Notes: generated by a model not told the origin, from the letters alone. A stretch of 64,000 nt of DNA from Bradyrhizobium viridifuturi (GCF_001238275.1 NZ_LGTB01000009.1:1-64000); one strand, 5' to 3'. Counted from the first letter of the stretch, positions 18,253-28,035 are shown. Translations and numbers: made by a program.

Positions 18253-20804
18253 CTAAAACTTCGCCCTGATGCCGGCATAGGCGGCGAGCGGCATGCCGGG
18301 CACGAAGGCGCGGGGATCGCTCAGCTGCGCCATCAGGTTGGCGCCGCCTCCGGCGCTGACAAAGCCGCCGGTCTGATAGAATGCGCCGCTCAGATAGTAA
18401 TGCTGGTTGAACACATTGTTGATCAGGCCGAACACCTCGATGTTCTTCGTGACCTGGTATGACGTGTGGAGATTGACGACCGAGTAGGCCGGCACCTTCG
18501 GGCTCTGGTTGGTGTCGTCATGGATCAGCCACTGGCTGCCCACGACGTTGAGGTCGGCGCCGACCTTCCAGGCATCGGTGACGTTGTAGTCGACACCGGC
18601 CTTGAAGCGGTGCGCGGGAATGCCGGGGATGTGGTCACCGGGAGTCACGTTGACAAATTGCGCGCCGCCGTCGCTGGTCAGCGCGTTCGGATTGTTCGGC
18701 GAGGACAGCGTGATCGCGCTTTGATAGGTCGCGTTGACATAGGTGTAGTTGGCGTAGGCGCTCCATCGATCGATGCGATAGTCGAGCTTGGCCTCGATGC
18801 CCTGGCGCAAGGTCTGTCCGGCGTTCTGGAAGTATCCGAAATTGTTGACGCCGAGCGGGCTCGCCACCTGGATGATGTCGTCGTCCGACAAGGTGTGGAA
18901 CGCGCCCAGCCCCCAGCTCAGCACGCCTGTCCTGGCATCGCGACCCCAGCTGCCGCGCAGGCCCGCCTCGACGGTGTGCGACACCACCTGCTTGAGCGGC
19001 GGGTCGGCCACCAGGAAGGTGTCGATCATGCAGGGATGGTTGGGATCGGAGCAGCCGAGCTCGAGCGGCGTCGGCGTGCGGTTGGCTTCCGAATAGCCGG
19101 CATAGGCGGTGAGGTTCGGCGTGATCTTGAAGGTGCCGCCGATCACCGGGTTGAAGCGCTGGAAGCGGTTGCTGCTGTTGAGCAGGTCGTTGGTGCCGGT
19201 CTGGTCCTTCAGATCGATCTGGGCGTAGTTGAAACGCCCGCCCGCGGTCACCGAGAACCTGTTGGTCACGTCGAACGTGTCGGTGAGGTAGACGCCGGTG
19301 TAGGTGTTGGTGGCGCGCAGATCGACCGGGCTGAGGCCTGCGTCGGGCTGGTTGATGAAGACGCCGGTGCCGGTGACGAACAGGTTGTTGGGATCGATCG
19401 TGCCGAGCTCGCTGGTCGCCGTGAACTTGGTGTTGCCGTGGTCGACGCTGACACCCATCACGACGTGGTTGTCGTGCCCGAACAGCTGGTCCGAATTGGT
19501 CAGCTGCGCGGTGCCGCCGTAGCTGTTGGTCGCGGCCCGGTTGCGGTCGATTTCGCCGAGGAAGGCGTTGCCCAGCGTGTTCGGAACCGAGGGGCCTCCT
19601 GCGGGGCCGTAAATCGGAAGGTCGTCGCCGATACACAAGGTCGTGGGATCGTCGCATGGCGCAACGTCGGTGCCGTTGCCATCGACGTGGGTCTGCCGGA
19701 AGCCGCGGAAGTAGGCGTTGCCCTGGAACGACCAGGTGTCCGAGAAATTGTGGCTCAAGGTGGCGTTGACAAAGGCGAGCTGCAGCAGCGTCGATTGCGG
19801 CCAGGTGTAGACGCTGGACCAGCGCTGATTGAGCATCTCGACCGGCGTTGCCGCGACATTGCCGAGCAGGTTGCTGGCGCCGGTGAAGTTGACGTGGAAT
19901 TCGGTCTGGTCGTTGCGGGCGCCGACGTCGATATACATCCGGTTGATGTGCGACGAATTGGCGTAGTCGCGCCAGCCGCGATCGTAAGCGGACTCGAACG
20001 CCGCATAGGCGGAGATGTTGTCCCTCTGGCCGCCGGCCTGCACGCTGCCCTGCACGCGACCGTTGGAGCCACCGAACAGTTCGGCCTCGGAACCCTGATA
20101 GGTGAAGCCGTTCTTCATCTGGATGCTGAGCGCGCCGCCGATCGCGTTGAGGCCGAAGATGGGATTGTTGGGGACCAGCGAAACCCGGTCGATGGCCTTT
20201 TCCGGGATGAAATCCCAGTTGACCACGTCGCCCCAGGATTCGTTGATGCGGACGCCGTTCTGGTAGACCGCGATGCCCTGCGGCGTTCCCTGCACCGGCG
20301 AGGCGACGAAGCACGATAATCAAGCGTGCGCTGGAACGGGTTGCCGGTCTGATCGGTGAGCGTGACGCCGGGCAGCTTGCGATTCACCGAGTCCAGGAAG
20401 TTGGTCGAATAGTTGCGGCTGAAATCGGCCGAGGTCAGCACCTCGGTGTTGGACGGGACCTTGTCGCGGTCGAGCAGGCTCGAGTCGCGGTCGGACGGGC
20501 TCGGAACGCCGGCGCCGCCCTCAGGCGCCGCCGCGGTCTGTGCCGGCGCGGCCCGGGTTCGGGCGGTCCGCGAAGGCCGCGCCACCGGCTTGGCGGCGGG
20601 CTTGATGCTGCGCGTGCCCGACAGCGGCGAGGGAGCAATCACGGTGACCGGCGGCAGCTCAGCGGGAGCGGGGGTCTGGGCGCCCGCGGCCAGCGGCGCT
20701 GCGGCTCCGATGGCGGTGAGCACGGCCGCAGCGCCGCGCGTGTAGGCCGAAGAAGACAGAAATCGTGTTGCCGCGCGCAACAACGCACCAGCCATGACGC
20801 CCAC
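18253..20804 (-). pseudogene. TonB-dependent receptor, interrupted by a one-base deletion
   Basis: A TonB-dependent receptor of about 850 residues in two frames. The first frame gives a signal sequence (cleavage after AAGA), a TonB-box-like PVTVIA, a Pro/Ala-rich linker and the start of the plug (VNRKLPGVTLTDQTGNPFQRTLDYR). Near 20312 one base is missing (CGT-GGC-TTC expected, CGTGCTTC seen). The second frame continues with GIAVYQNGVRINESWGDVVNWDFIP, plug end and a complete barrel ending YAGIRAKF. Context with NPFQRTLDYRG and ESWGDVVNWDFIP resembles receptors of the iron/unknown substrate group seen in rhizobia. Given the many similar lesions, the native gene is probably intact. Confidence 0.85.
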
Positions 20805-20920
20805 CCATTGTCGCGGTTCGGCTTTTTATCCCCGACGAACCCTGGCGTTGAGACTGCGGGAGCGGTGGAGCTTTGGCAAATGAGATGTGTCCCGGAGGTT
20901 CGGGATTCTTTTCCATCGGT

Positions 20921-20941
20921 CATCGGGAAAAATTCCCGATG
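20921..20941. repeat. Hairpin (9-bp stem) between LigK-like gene and TonB receptor gene
   Basis: CATCGGGAA and TTCCCGATG pair exactly around an AAA (or TTT) loop. Both flanking genes run on the minus strand, so it could end the LigJ/LigK transcript or be an operator in the receptor gene's leader. No clear T-tail. I looked for a cobalamin-riboswitch pattern in 20805-21048 and did not find one. Confidence 0.45.
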
Positions 20942-21048
20942 CCCCGCGGGCGGGTGCGCGTAGCCGATACGGGCGGTGATTTCGGTCCAATTTGCGCGGA
21001 TTGGTGCCCAAGAGGCAGGCATTCCTGCCCCCTGGGATCGATTCGAAG

Positions 21049-21723
21049 TCAGTCCTTGAACTCGCAGCCGAGCCGCTGCAGCGCCTCATCGACCCAGCGG
21101 CGGTCGCTGGTGCCGGCGAGGATCTGCTGGATGGCCTTCTCCTCGGTCGCCTTCTTGGCCTCGGTCAGCTTGCAGATCGCCTCGGCTTCGTCATGGGGCA
21201 CGCAGAGCACGCCGTCGTCGTCGGCGACGATGAGATCGCCGGGCTCGACGATCATGCCGTCGATCGAGATGGCGCAATTGATCTCGCCCGGGCCGTCCTT
21301 GTAGGGCCCCCGATGGGCGACGCCAGCGGCGAATACCGGGAACGAGCCGGCGCGGATCGCGCCGGCATCGCGGATCGAGCCGTCGATCACGAAGCCCGCC
21401 ACGCCCTTCTTCTCGGCCAGTGTCGACATGATCTCGCCGATGATGGCGTTGACCAGCACGCCGCCGGCATCGACCACGATGACGTCGCCGGGCTGGGCCA
21501 GGTCGATCGCCTTGTGCACCATCAGATTGTCGCCGGGCCGGGTCTTCACGGTCAGCGCCGGGCCGCCGAGCCAGCCGCCCTTATGCATCGGCCGCAGCCG
21601 GTTGGTGCCCGCGATCCGCGACATCACATCGCTGATATTGGCGACCGGAAGCGTGCGGTAGCGCGCGACCAGGTCGGGCGAGACTTTCCGCTTCGCCTTG
21701 TGAATTGCAAATCCTATGGCCAT
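21049..21723 (-). CDS. RraA-family aldolase, probable 4-carboxy-4-hydroxy-2-oxoadipate aldolase (LigK-like)
   Basis: A 224-residue member of the RraA/HMG-CHA aldolase fold: DVMSRIAGTNRLRPM, GDVIVVDAGG, the Mg/substrate motif GEIMSTLAEKKGVAGFVIDG followed by SIRD, and PGDLIVADDDGV. Class II aldolases of this fold split 4-carboxy-4-hydroxy-2-oxoadipate into pyruvate and oxaloacetate. It is 32 bases downstream of a LigJ-type hydratase, which makes exactly that substrate, so the pairing supports the role. RraA-fold proteins are functionally mixed (some inhibit RNase E), so the catalytic assignment rests mainly on context. The C-terminal tail ERA-like WVDEALQRLGCEFKD is extended. Confidence 0.8.
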   Translation of the reverse strand: MAIGFAIHKAKRKVSPDLVARYRTLPVANISDVMSRIAGTNRLRPMHKGGWLGGPALTVKTRPGDNLMVHKAIDLAQPGDVIVVDAGGVLVNAIIGEIMSTLAEKKGVAGFVIDGSIRDAGAIRAGSFPVFAAGVAHRGPYKDGPGEINCAISIDGMIVEPGDLIVADDDGVLCVPHDEAEAICKLTEAKKATEEKAIQQILAGTSDRRWVDEALQRLGCEFKD

Positions 21724-21755
21724 CGGTTTTCTCCGGGGTCTGCTTGAGCGCGGGT

Positions 21756-22781
21756 TCAGTGCGCGCGGCGGTCGAGATGGGCGTTGAGGCGAGGATAGAC
21801 GCGGCGGGCATTGCCTTCAAAGATCTTGGCCTTGTCCTCGGTGCTGAGCGGCAGTGCGTCGATATAGCGGCGGGTGTCGTCGAAGTGATGCCCGGTTTCG
21901 GGATCGATGCCGCGGACCGCGCCGACCATTTCGGACGCAAACAGGATGTTCTCGACCGGGATCACCCGGGTCAACAGCTCGATGCCGGGCAAATGATAGA
22001 CGCAGGTGTCGAAGAACACGTTCTTGAGCAGATGCTCCGACAGCGGCGGCAGCTTCATGTCCTGCGCGAGGCCACGGTAGCGGCCCCAGTGATAGGGCAC
22101 CGCGCCGCCGCCATGCGGGATGATGAAGCGCAGGGTCGGGAAGCGCTTGAACAGGTCCGAGGTCAGGAACTGCATGAAGGCGGTGGTGTCGCCGTTGAGG
22201 TAGTGCGCACCGGTGCCGTGGAAGCAGGGATTGCAGGACGAGGAGACGTGGACCATCGCCGGCACGTCGAGCTCGACCATCTTCTCATACAGCGGATACC
22301 ACCATTCGTCGGTCAGCGGCGGATCGCACCAATAGCCGCCGGCCGGATCGGGGTTAAGGTTGCAGCCGACGAAGCCGAGCTGGGTCACGCAGCGCTCCAG
22401 CTCCTCGATGCAGTTCGCAGGCTTGGCGCCAGGGCTCTGCGGCAGCTGGCAGACGGGGACGAAGTTCTGCGGGAACAGCGTGCAGACCCGGTGCACCAGA
22501 TCGTTGCAGATCGTGGTCCATTCGCGGCTGGTCGCTTCCTTGCCGACATGATGCGCCATGCCGGCGGCGCGCGGCGAGAAGATCGTGACGTCGGTGCCGC
22601 GCTCCTTCTGCAGGCGAAGCTGCGCGCCCTCGACGCTGGAGCGGATCTCGTCGTCGGTGATGCCGAGATTGGTGGTGAGCGGCCGGCGCGATTTGTCGGC
22701 GAGGCCGGCGAGCTGCTTGTCGCGGAAGATCTGCAGCTTGGCCGGCTCGGTGGTGTAGTGGCCGTGACAATCGATGATCAT
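21756..22781 (-). CDS. ligJ: 4-oxalomesaconate hydratase (LigJ-type amidohydrolase)
   Basis: A 341-residue amidohydrolase-superfamily protein, exactly the length of LigJ. It begins MIIDCHGHYTTEP with the metal-binding HxH, followed later by HVSSSCNP, IPHGGGAVPYHWGR and FASEMVGAV, the second metal/catalytic segments of this family. LigJ hydrates 4-oxalomesaconate to 4-carboxy-4-hydroxy-2-oxoadipate in protocatechuate 4,5-cleavage and gallate degradation. It is followed by a LigK-like aldolase and preceded by an MFS transporter on the same strand. The ring-cleavage and earlier genes are not in this window. Confidence 0.85.
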   Translation of the reverse strand: MIIDCHGHYTTEPAKLQIFRDKQLAGLADKSRRPLTTNLGITDDEIRSSVEGAQLRLQKERGTDVTIFSPRAAGMAHHVGKEATSREWTTICNDLVHRVCTLFPQNFVPVCQLPQSPGAKPANCIEELERCVTQLGFVGCNLNPDPAGGYWCDPPLTDEWWYPLYEKMVELDVPAMVHVSSSCNPCFHGTGAHYLNGDTTAFMQFLTSDLFKRFPTLRFIIPHGGGAVPYHWGRYRGLAQDMKLPPLSEHLLKNVFFDTCVYHLPGIELLTRVIPVENILFASEMVGAVRGIDPETGHHFDDTRRYIDALPLSTEDKAKIFEGNARRVYPRLNAHLDRRAH

Positions 22782-22814
22782 GGTTGCGTCCTTATTACGT
22801 CCTTGGCAGGGGTG

Positions 22815-24143
22815 TCAGTGGGTGACGGATGACGGGATCGCGCCAGTCAATTCCGTCTCGCGCGGCTTGACGCGCATGGTGGCGGCGATGGCTGAGGCGA
22901 CGAACAGGAAGCCGGCGATGCCGACCAGCGCCCAGGAGAAGCTTCCGGTGGAGTCCTTGATCAGGCCGATGCACCACGGCCCGATCAGGCCGCCGAACTG
23001 CGCCAGCGTGTTGACCATGGCGATCGACGCTGCGCCGGCCGCGCCGGTCAGCAGCGAGGCGTTGATGCTCCAGAACAGCGGATTGCCGGCGTTGAGGCTG
23101 AAGCCGACGATGCAGAGGAATACGAAGGCCAGCACCGGGCTCGCGACATAGGCGCTGCCGAGCATCGCGACCGCGGCGAGCAGATAGACCGCCGCGAGAT
23201 GAAACTTGCGATCGCCTGTCCTGTCGGAGCTGCGGCTGACCACGATGGTGCCGACGACGCCGAGCAGCGGCGGGATTGCCGAGAGGAAGCCGACCTGGAT
23301 GTTGCTGAGATCGCCCATGCCCTTGATGATCTGCGGCAGCCACAGCAGCAGGCCATAGATGCCGACCAGCGCGCAGCCGAACAGCGCGGCCAGCAGCCAG
23401 ACCCTGATATCGAGGACGCATTCGATCAACCTGTGCTGCCCCTGTTGCTCGATCTCGGCCCGCTCGGCGGCGAGCTCGCCCTCCAGCCAGGCGGCCTGCT
23501 CCTTGGTCAGCCAGCTCGCCTTGGCCGGGCGGTCGGTCAGATAATAGAGCGTGAACAGGCCGAGCAGAATGGTCGGCACGCCCTCGGCGATGAACATCCA
23601 TTGCCAACCATGCAGGCCGGCGGCGCCGTCGAGGAAAGTCATGATGCTGGTCGAGATCGGCCCGCCGGCTACGGCCGAGAACGAGCCGGCGATGATGTAG
23701 CCGGCAACCGCCCGGGCGCGATAGCGCGAGGGGAACCAGTAGGTCAGGTACAACACCACGCCCGGCATGAAGCCGGCTTCCGCGACGCCGAGGCCGAACC
23801 GCATCACGTAGAGGCTGAGCGGATTCCAGACAAAGGCGGTCAGCGCCGCGACGAGGCCCCAGGTGATCAGGATCCGTGCCAGCCAGATCCGGGCCCCCAG
23901 CCAGTGCAGCATCAGATTGCTCGGCACCTCGAGCACCATGTAGCCGAGGAAGAAGATGCTGGCCGCGAAGCCGAAGATCGCGGGGCTGAGGCCGAGGTCC
24001 TTGTTCATCGTCAGCCCGGCGTAGCCGAGATTGATGCGGTCGAGGTAGTTGAAGAACATCATGACAAACAGGATCGGGATCAGCCGCCAATAGACGCGGC
24101 GGATGGTTTGCTGTTCCAGCTCGCTGACGGACGCTTGGCCCAT
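22815..24143 (-). CDS. MFS transporter (anion:cation symporter family), probable aromatic acid or tricarboxylate uptake
   Basis: A 442-residue major facilitator with twelve hydrophobic spans. It carries the signature NYLDRINLGYAGLTMNKDLGLSP at its start, FFLGYMVLEVPSNLML in helix 2 and GFMPGVVLYLTYWFP, the pattern of the ACS subfamily that imports phthalate, tartrate and other organic acids. The start MGQASVSE follows GGGAGGA at seven bases; the much longer upstream open frame is antisense to the LysR gene. It is the first gene of the transporter-ligJ-ligK operon, and probably supplies its substrate. Confidence 0.88.
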   Translation of the reverse strand: MGQASVSELEQQTIRRVYWRLIPILFVMMFFNYLDRINLGYAGLTMNKDLGLSPAIFGFAASIFFLGYMVLEVPSNLMLHWLGARIWLARILITWGLVAALTAFVWNPLSLYVMRFGLGVAEAGFMPGVVLYLTYWFPSRYRARAVAGYIIAGSFSAVAGGPISTSIMTFLDGAAGLHGWQWMFIAEGVPTILLGLFTLYYLTDRPAKASWLTKEQAAWLEGELAAERAEIEQQGQHRLIECVLDIRVWLLAALFGCALVGIYGLLLWLPQIIKGMGDLSNIQVGFLSAIPPLLGVVGTIVVSRSSDRTGDRKFHLAAVYLLAAVAMLGSAYVASPVLAFVFLCIVGFSLNAGNPLFWSINASLLTGAAGAASIAMVNTLAQFGGLIGPWCIGLIKDSTGSFSWALVGIAGFLFVASAIAATMRVKPRETELTGAIPSSVTH

Positions 24144-24344
24144 TGGAATCCTCCCTTGCTTTTTGTTATCGCGCCCGTGATCCGAACCGGGCGGAACGCC
24201 TGCTATTCGCGGCGATTTCGCATGGCTGACCGGCTGCGCGTGTTGCCCCTTGGAGCATCCGCGTTTTGGCGCCAAGATCGGGAAACGGTCCTGGGAGGTC
24301 AAATACCGCTTTGACCCGTCACTTATAGGGAATCGGAATAAGCG

Positions 24345-25280
24345 ATGGACTACAGGCAGCTTCGCTACTTCATCGCGGTGGCCGAGGAGCTCAGCTTCAG
24401 CCGCGCCGCCAAACGGCTGCATGTCAGCCAGCCGCCGCTCAGCACGCAGATCAAGGCGATGGAGGAGGAGCTCGGGACGCAGCTGCTGTCGCGGACGCGG
24501 CGTGCCGTCGAGCTCACCCAGGCCGGCCAGTTGCTGCTGGAGCACGCGCGCCGCGCCGTCAGCGAGCTCGACCTCGCGTCGGAGACCGTGCGCCGTGCCG
24601 CGCGCGGCGAGGCCGGCGCGGTCCGCGTCGGCTTCACGGATTCCGTTCCGATGCTCGACATGTTTGCCGAGCTGTTCCGCAGTTTCCGCGCCAGCTATCC
24701 GCGGGTGAAGATCGAGCTGCGGCACATGTCGACGGCGAAGCAGCTGCAGGCGCTCGCCGACGCCGAGCTCGATGTCGCGATCATGCGGCCGCCGCTTGAC
24801 TTCCGGCCGGCTGCCGATCTGCAGGTTCATGTCGTCTGGCGCGACCGGCTGATGGTGTTCCTGCCGACCGATCATCCGCTCGCCGCCGCACCCGGCAAGC
24901 TCAGCGTTGCCGATCTTGCGGAGCACGAATTCGTCGGCATGGTCGAGAGCGGCTGCGGCGTCGGCGACCAGGCGGCGATGCTGTGCCGCCGTGCGGGCTT
25001 TGCCCCGCGTATCGCGCAGGAGGCGCACGAACTGCGCACCGTGCTTAGCCTCGTCGCGGCAGGGATCGGGCTTTCGATTCTACCGTCCTGCTATCAGCAT
25101 GCCGGCGTTATGAACGTCGTCGCGAAAGCGCTGGACACGCTGGATGCCGAGAGCCGGATGCTGGTGGCAATGCGCTCGAACGCCTCGCTGCTGCCTCGCC
25201 GGTTCGTCGAATGCGCGTTGCAGGCGGCATCGCGCAGTGCGCCGCCGCTCGTTCCCGAGGTTGCCGCAGTCAGCCGGTGA
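24345..25280 (+). CDS. LysR family regulator of the ligJ/ligK/MFS operon (likely)
   Basis: A 311-residue LysR protein: MDYRQLRYFIAVAEELSFSRAAKRLHVSQPPLS winged HTH (split over residues about 1-60) and a substrate-binding domain of the CbnR/CatR-like group (GEAGAVRVGFTDSVPML, DVAIMRPPLD, VGMVESGCGVGDQAA). Such members control aromatic catabolism. It is divergent from the MFS-ligJ-ligK operon with 201 bases between starts, where LysR binding sites would be expected. Normal length and intact frame. Confidence 0.92.
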   Translation: MDYRQLRYFIAVAEELSFSRAAKRLHVSQPPLSTQIKAMEEELGTQLLSRTRRAVELTQAGQLLLEHARRAVSELDLASETVRRAARGEAGAVRVGFTDSVPMLDMFAELFRSFRASYPRVKIELRHMSTAKQLQALADAELDVAIMRPPLDFRPAADLQVHVVWRDRLMVFLPTDHPLAAAPGKLSVADLAEHEFVGMVESGCGVGDQAAMLCRRAGFAPRIAQEAHELRTVLSLVAAGIGLSILPSCYQHAGVMNVVAKALDTLDAESRMLVAMRSNASLLPRRFVECALQAASRSAPPLVPEVAAVSR

Positions 25281-25488
25281 TCGAGCTGCGGTACGGCTTG
25301 AGCCGTACTGCGCACCCGACTTTCGTCGGCAGTAGTCTTCCGGAATGCGGTCTGGCGCTGCTTTTGCATACTTCAAGGGCAGGTGCTGGGGCGCCGATTC
25401 GTCGCGTTCTTGCCTGCGACGGCAATGTCGCGGACAAACAGGAGTGATGTGCGCCCGCAGCGGAATCGAGATCTGCGGAGATGAGACC

Positions 25489-25857
25489 ATGCACGCCATC
25501 ACGCGTGCGGCACTGCTGCTTGGGACGATGTGGTTGACATCCACGATGTGGATGACATCGCCGACCCTGGCGCGCGACGACGGCCGCTACGCCAATTCAC
25601 CTTTAAAGCCCTGGTTCGAAAGCCTGCGCAGCAGCTATGGGCAATGCTGCTCGGACGCCGACGGATCTGTTGTCGCCGATCCCGACTGGGAGTCGGATCA
25701 CGGGCATTATCGCGTCCATATCGACAATGAATGGGTCGTTGTGCCCGATGAGGCCCTGATCACCGAGCCGAACAAGGTCGGGCGCACCATGGTGTGGAAG
25801 CACTATATCGACGGCCATCCGCGCGTGCGCTGCTTCATGCCGGGCAGCATGACCTGA
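25489..25857 (+). CDS. Small secreted protein, unknown function
   Basis: A 122-residue protein with a signal peptide (MHAITRAALLLGTMWLTS..., cleavage after TLA near residue 28). The mature part contains a paired Cys (QCCSDADG) and YRVHIDNEWVVVPDEALITEPN..GRTMVW and a final RCFMPGSMT; these short blocks look like the conserved features of a small rhizobial family of exported proteins, possibly disulfide-bonded. GCGGAG precedes the start. An earlier in-frame ATG would add 48 Cys/Arg-rich residues and is unlikely. Convergent with the amidotransferase gene, nine bases apart. Confidence 0.7.
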   Translation: MHAITRAALLLGTMWLTSTMWMTSPTLARDDGRYANSPLKPWFESLRSSYGQCCSDADGSVVADPDWESDHGHYRVHIDNEWVVVPDEALITEPNKVGRTMVWKHYIDGHPRVRCFMPGSMT

Positions 25858-25866
25858 GGTATTGTC

Positions 25867-26580
25867 TCACACAGGCGTTCGGCGCGTGAGGAAGCGCGTC
25901 ACGCCGCCGCCGAGCGCGGCGTGGTCGAGCGGCCCGGCGAGCGAGGCCTTGGCGGTGTCGACCACGGCGTCCGGGGCGAGGCCGCGGCGCAGGTCGCACA
26001 ACGCATCGGCATAGTCGGCGGTGAATTCCGGATGCGGCTGCACCGACAGCGTCGTGCCGTTGGCATAGAGCAGCCCGGCATGCGGCGTGAAGGCGGACGA
26101 CATGATGGTGCGCGCGGAGGCGGGCGGGGTGATCACCTGGTCCTGATGCGAGGCGGCCACCGCGATCGTCTCGCCCTCGAGCAGGCCGTTGTCCGGTGCC
26201 AGTTGATAGATGTGCCGGCCGATGCCCCAGCCTTTCTCCGACTTACGCACCGTGCCGCCGAGCGCCTGCGCAATCAGCTGATGGCCGAAGCAGACGCCGA
26301 CCATCGGAACATGCCTGTCATGGGCTATGCGCACGAAGGCTTCGAGCGGCGCGATCCAGGCGACGTCGTCATAGACGCCGGCCGCCGATCCCGTGATCAG
26401 GATCGCATCCAAACTGGCCGGATCCGGCAACGTCTCGCCCTTGGCGACGCTCACGACGTCGCAGGTCACCGACGGATCTGAATTGGCCACCATCCGCTCG
26501 AACATCTGCGGATAGCTGCCGTGGCGCTCGCGGAACTGCGGGCTGACGAGCCCGGTCTCGATGATGGTGATGCGGGGCAT
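25867..26580 (-). CDS. Class I glutamine amidotransferase-like protein
   Basis: A 237-residue single-domain class I amidotransferase. The nucleophile Cys97 lies in GVCFGHQ and the His/Glu partners in QPHPEF; PMVGVCFGHQLIAQALGG and the SHQDQV element match the GMP synthase-like branch. Stand-alone members act on small amines or gamma-glutamyl compounds (for example PuuD-like or gamma-glutamyl peptide hydrolysis), but no synthetase partner is adjacent, so the acceptor is unknown. Intact, normal length, free-standing. Confidence 0.85.
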   Translation of the reverse strand: MPRITIIETGLVSPQFRERHGSYPQMFERMVANSDPSVTCDVVSVAKGETLPDPASLDAILITGSAAGVYDDVAWIAPLEAFVRIAHDRHVPMVGVCFGHQLIAQALGGTVRKSEKGWGIGRHIYQLAPDNGLLEGETIAVAASHQDQVITPPASARTIMSSAFTPHAGLLYANGTTLSVQPHPEFTADYADALCDLRRGLAPDAVVDTAKASLAGPLDHAALGGGVTRFLTRRTPV

Positions 26581-26665
26581 GAAACGCGCTGACGGAGGGG
26601 CGGGGATGCTCCTGCCTTTACTCCGAAAGCGCTCGCGGCCACAAGCCGCGCGCGGCTTGCTTCGA

Positions 26666-27646
26666 TCAATTCTGCGACGGCGCCGCCGCGTCGATCGTCG
26701 CGGTGTGCTGCGCTGCCGATGCTGTGCCGGCGATCGCCGGTGACGTCGCCACGATTGCCGGTGCCGTGCTGACGATCGCGGGCTCGGTGCGGTAGCGCGG
26801 CAGCTGATCCTCGAGCGAATAGCCGACGCAGAGCGCGAGGCTCGACCACACCGCCATGCTGAAATACAGCGACATCCAGGCGATCTCCTCGCGCCACTCG
26901 GCGATGTCGTGGGTCACGACCCAGCGCCGGCTGACATCGCGCAGGCCGTCGAGCGGATGCAGCAGCGTGCCGCCTGCGGCGAGATTGGCGCGCCAGCGGT
27001 TCAGGTACATCGGGACGTCGACGGTCATCAGGAAGGCGAGGAAGGCGGCGATGCCGACGATCGCTGTGATGAAGGCCCAGCGCACCGGACCGTGAAACTC
27101 CGGCAGCAGCCGGCACAGCGCGATCCCGACCAGGAAGAACACCACGGCCCAGATCGAGTTCTCGATCGCGTTGCAGAGATAATGCGTGGTCAGCACCGCA
27201 TACCAGGAGAAGCATTCCGCGATCACGATCAGCGGCACGATGATCCAGGCGATATTCACGGTGGTCTCGGCGCCGGTCATGGTGCCGAGCTGATGCAGGA
27301 TGATCGCCCATTGCGCGGCGAAGCAGACCTCGGCGACGGTGGCGACGGTGCGGCCCACCATGACGCTCGACAGCCAGTGGTCGAACAGGCAGATGCGCTG
27401 TACGTCGGCGCGCGGCAGCACCGAACGGAAGGCGCAGCCGAACACATAGGCCGCGCACAGCAGCATCATCAGGCCGATGCCGGAGGTGTTGCTGAAGCTG
27501 CCGTTCGACTGCTCATGGAACTGGCGGTACAGCGCGAACCAGATCGCGATGTTGACGGCGCTGACGAAGCTCAGGAAGCCCCACCACCGGACCACTGGAT
27601 TTGACCAAGCCAGCGAAACCGGCCGCGCCCGCCACTCCATGCTCAT
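26666..27646 (-). CDS. Polytopic membrane protein, unknown function
   Basis: A 326-residue protein with about eight hydrophobic segments (for example WWGFLSFVSAVNIAIWFALY, GLMMLLCAAYVFGCAF, NIAWIIVPLIVIAECFSWYAV) and conserved charged loops (RSVLPRADVQRICLFDHWLSS, DGLRDVSRRW). The C-terminal 40 residues are Ala/Thr/Pro-rich low complexity. I do not recognise a named family. It is transcribed on its own with no clear partner; the gap of 85 bases to the amidotransferase is short, so read-through is possible. Confidence 0.7.
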   Translation of the reverse strand: MSMEWRARPVSLAWSNPVVRWWGFLSFVSAVNIAIWFALYRQFHEQSNGSFSNTSGIGLMMLLCAAYVFGCAFRSVLPRADVQRICLFDHWLSSVMVGRTVATVAEVCFAAQWAIILHQLGTMTGAETTVNIAWIIVPLIVIAECFSWYAVLTTHYLCNAIENSIWAVVFFLVGIALCRLLPEFHGPVRWAFITAIVGIAAFLAFLMTVDVPMYLNRWRANLAAGGTLLHPLDGLRDVSRRWVVTHDIAEWREEIAWMSLYFSMAVWSSLALCVGYSLEDQLPRYRTEPAIVSTAPAIVATSPAIAGTASAAQHTATIDAAAPSQN

Positions 27647-27756
27647 TCACCGCTCCGCGTGTAACCGAACTGATATTGAACTGTAGTAATTCTGTCATAG
27701 AAGGCCGCGAATCACGACTAAAAAATGCGTGTGGCGCGGGCCGGGCGGCTACGGGA

Positions 27757-27820
27757 TTGTGACAGCGTTTGTGACAGCGCGGCGTTTGTGACAGTGAGCG
27801 GCGGCGCGCCGATTGTGACA
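27757..27820. repeat. Four direct copies of TTGTGACA at spacings 12, 17 and 27
   Basis: TTGTGACA starts at 27757, 27769, 27786 and 27813; a further TGTGACA occurs at about 27933. It lies in the 389-base gap 27647-28035 before the cytochrome b561 gene. Direct half-sites could bind a regulator of that gene, or could be a decaying tandem repeat, since spacing is irregular. The rest of the gap holds the hairpin repeat at 27847-27890 and no gene. Confidence 0.5.
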
Positions 27821-27846
27821 ACGCGCAACCCGCCAAACCCCTCTCT

Positions 27847-27890
27847 CGTCATTCCGGGCCTGCGTGCTGCGCACGCATCCCGGAATGACG
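27847..27890. repeat. Hairpin repeat CGTCATTCCGGG...CCCGGAATGACG
   Basis: Twelve-base exact arms enclose an inner palindrome TGCGTGC/GCACGCA, together forming a 44-base hairpin. Arms starting GTCATTCCGGG are a very common intergenic repeat in Bradyrhizobium and relatives; related arms (GTCATTGCGA) occur at 45028-45118. Probably a REP-like element; no local function is evident. Confidence 0.75.
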
Positions 27891-28035
27891 GTGGAGGGAG
27901 ACGGGCTACCCAGGTTCACGATCGTGATCGAATGTGACACTCGCGGCGGGTAGGCAGGCCCGGCCCGATCCTCTACAGAACGGCTTCCTCTTTCGGGCCG
28001 AACCCGCACGGGCTGGCTTCATGTGAAGGCACCCT

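Noticed and set aside
18466..20319. 617-codon plus-strand frame opposite the second TonB receptor
   Set aside because: Antisense shadow; no recognisable protein features.
20805..21048. Possible cobalamin riboswitch before the TonB receptor
   Set aside because: No conserved B12-box core was seen; only a simple hairpin.
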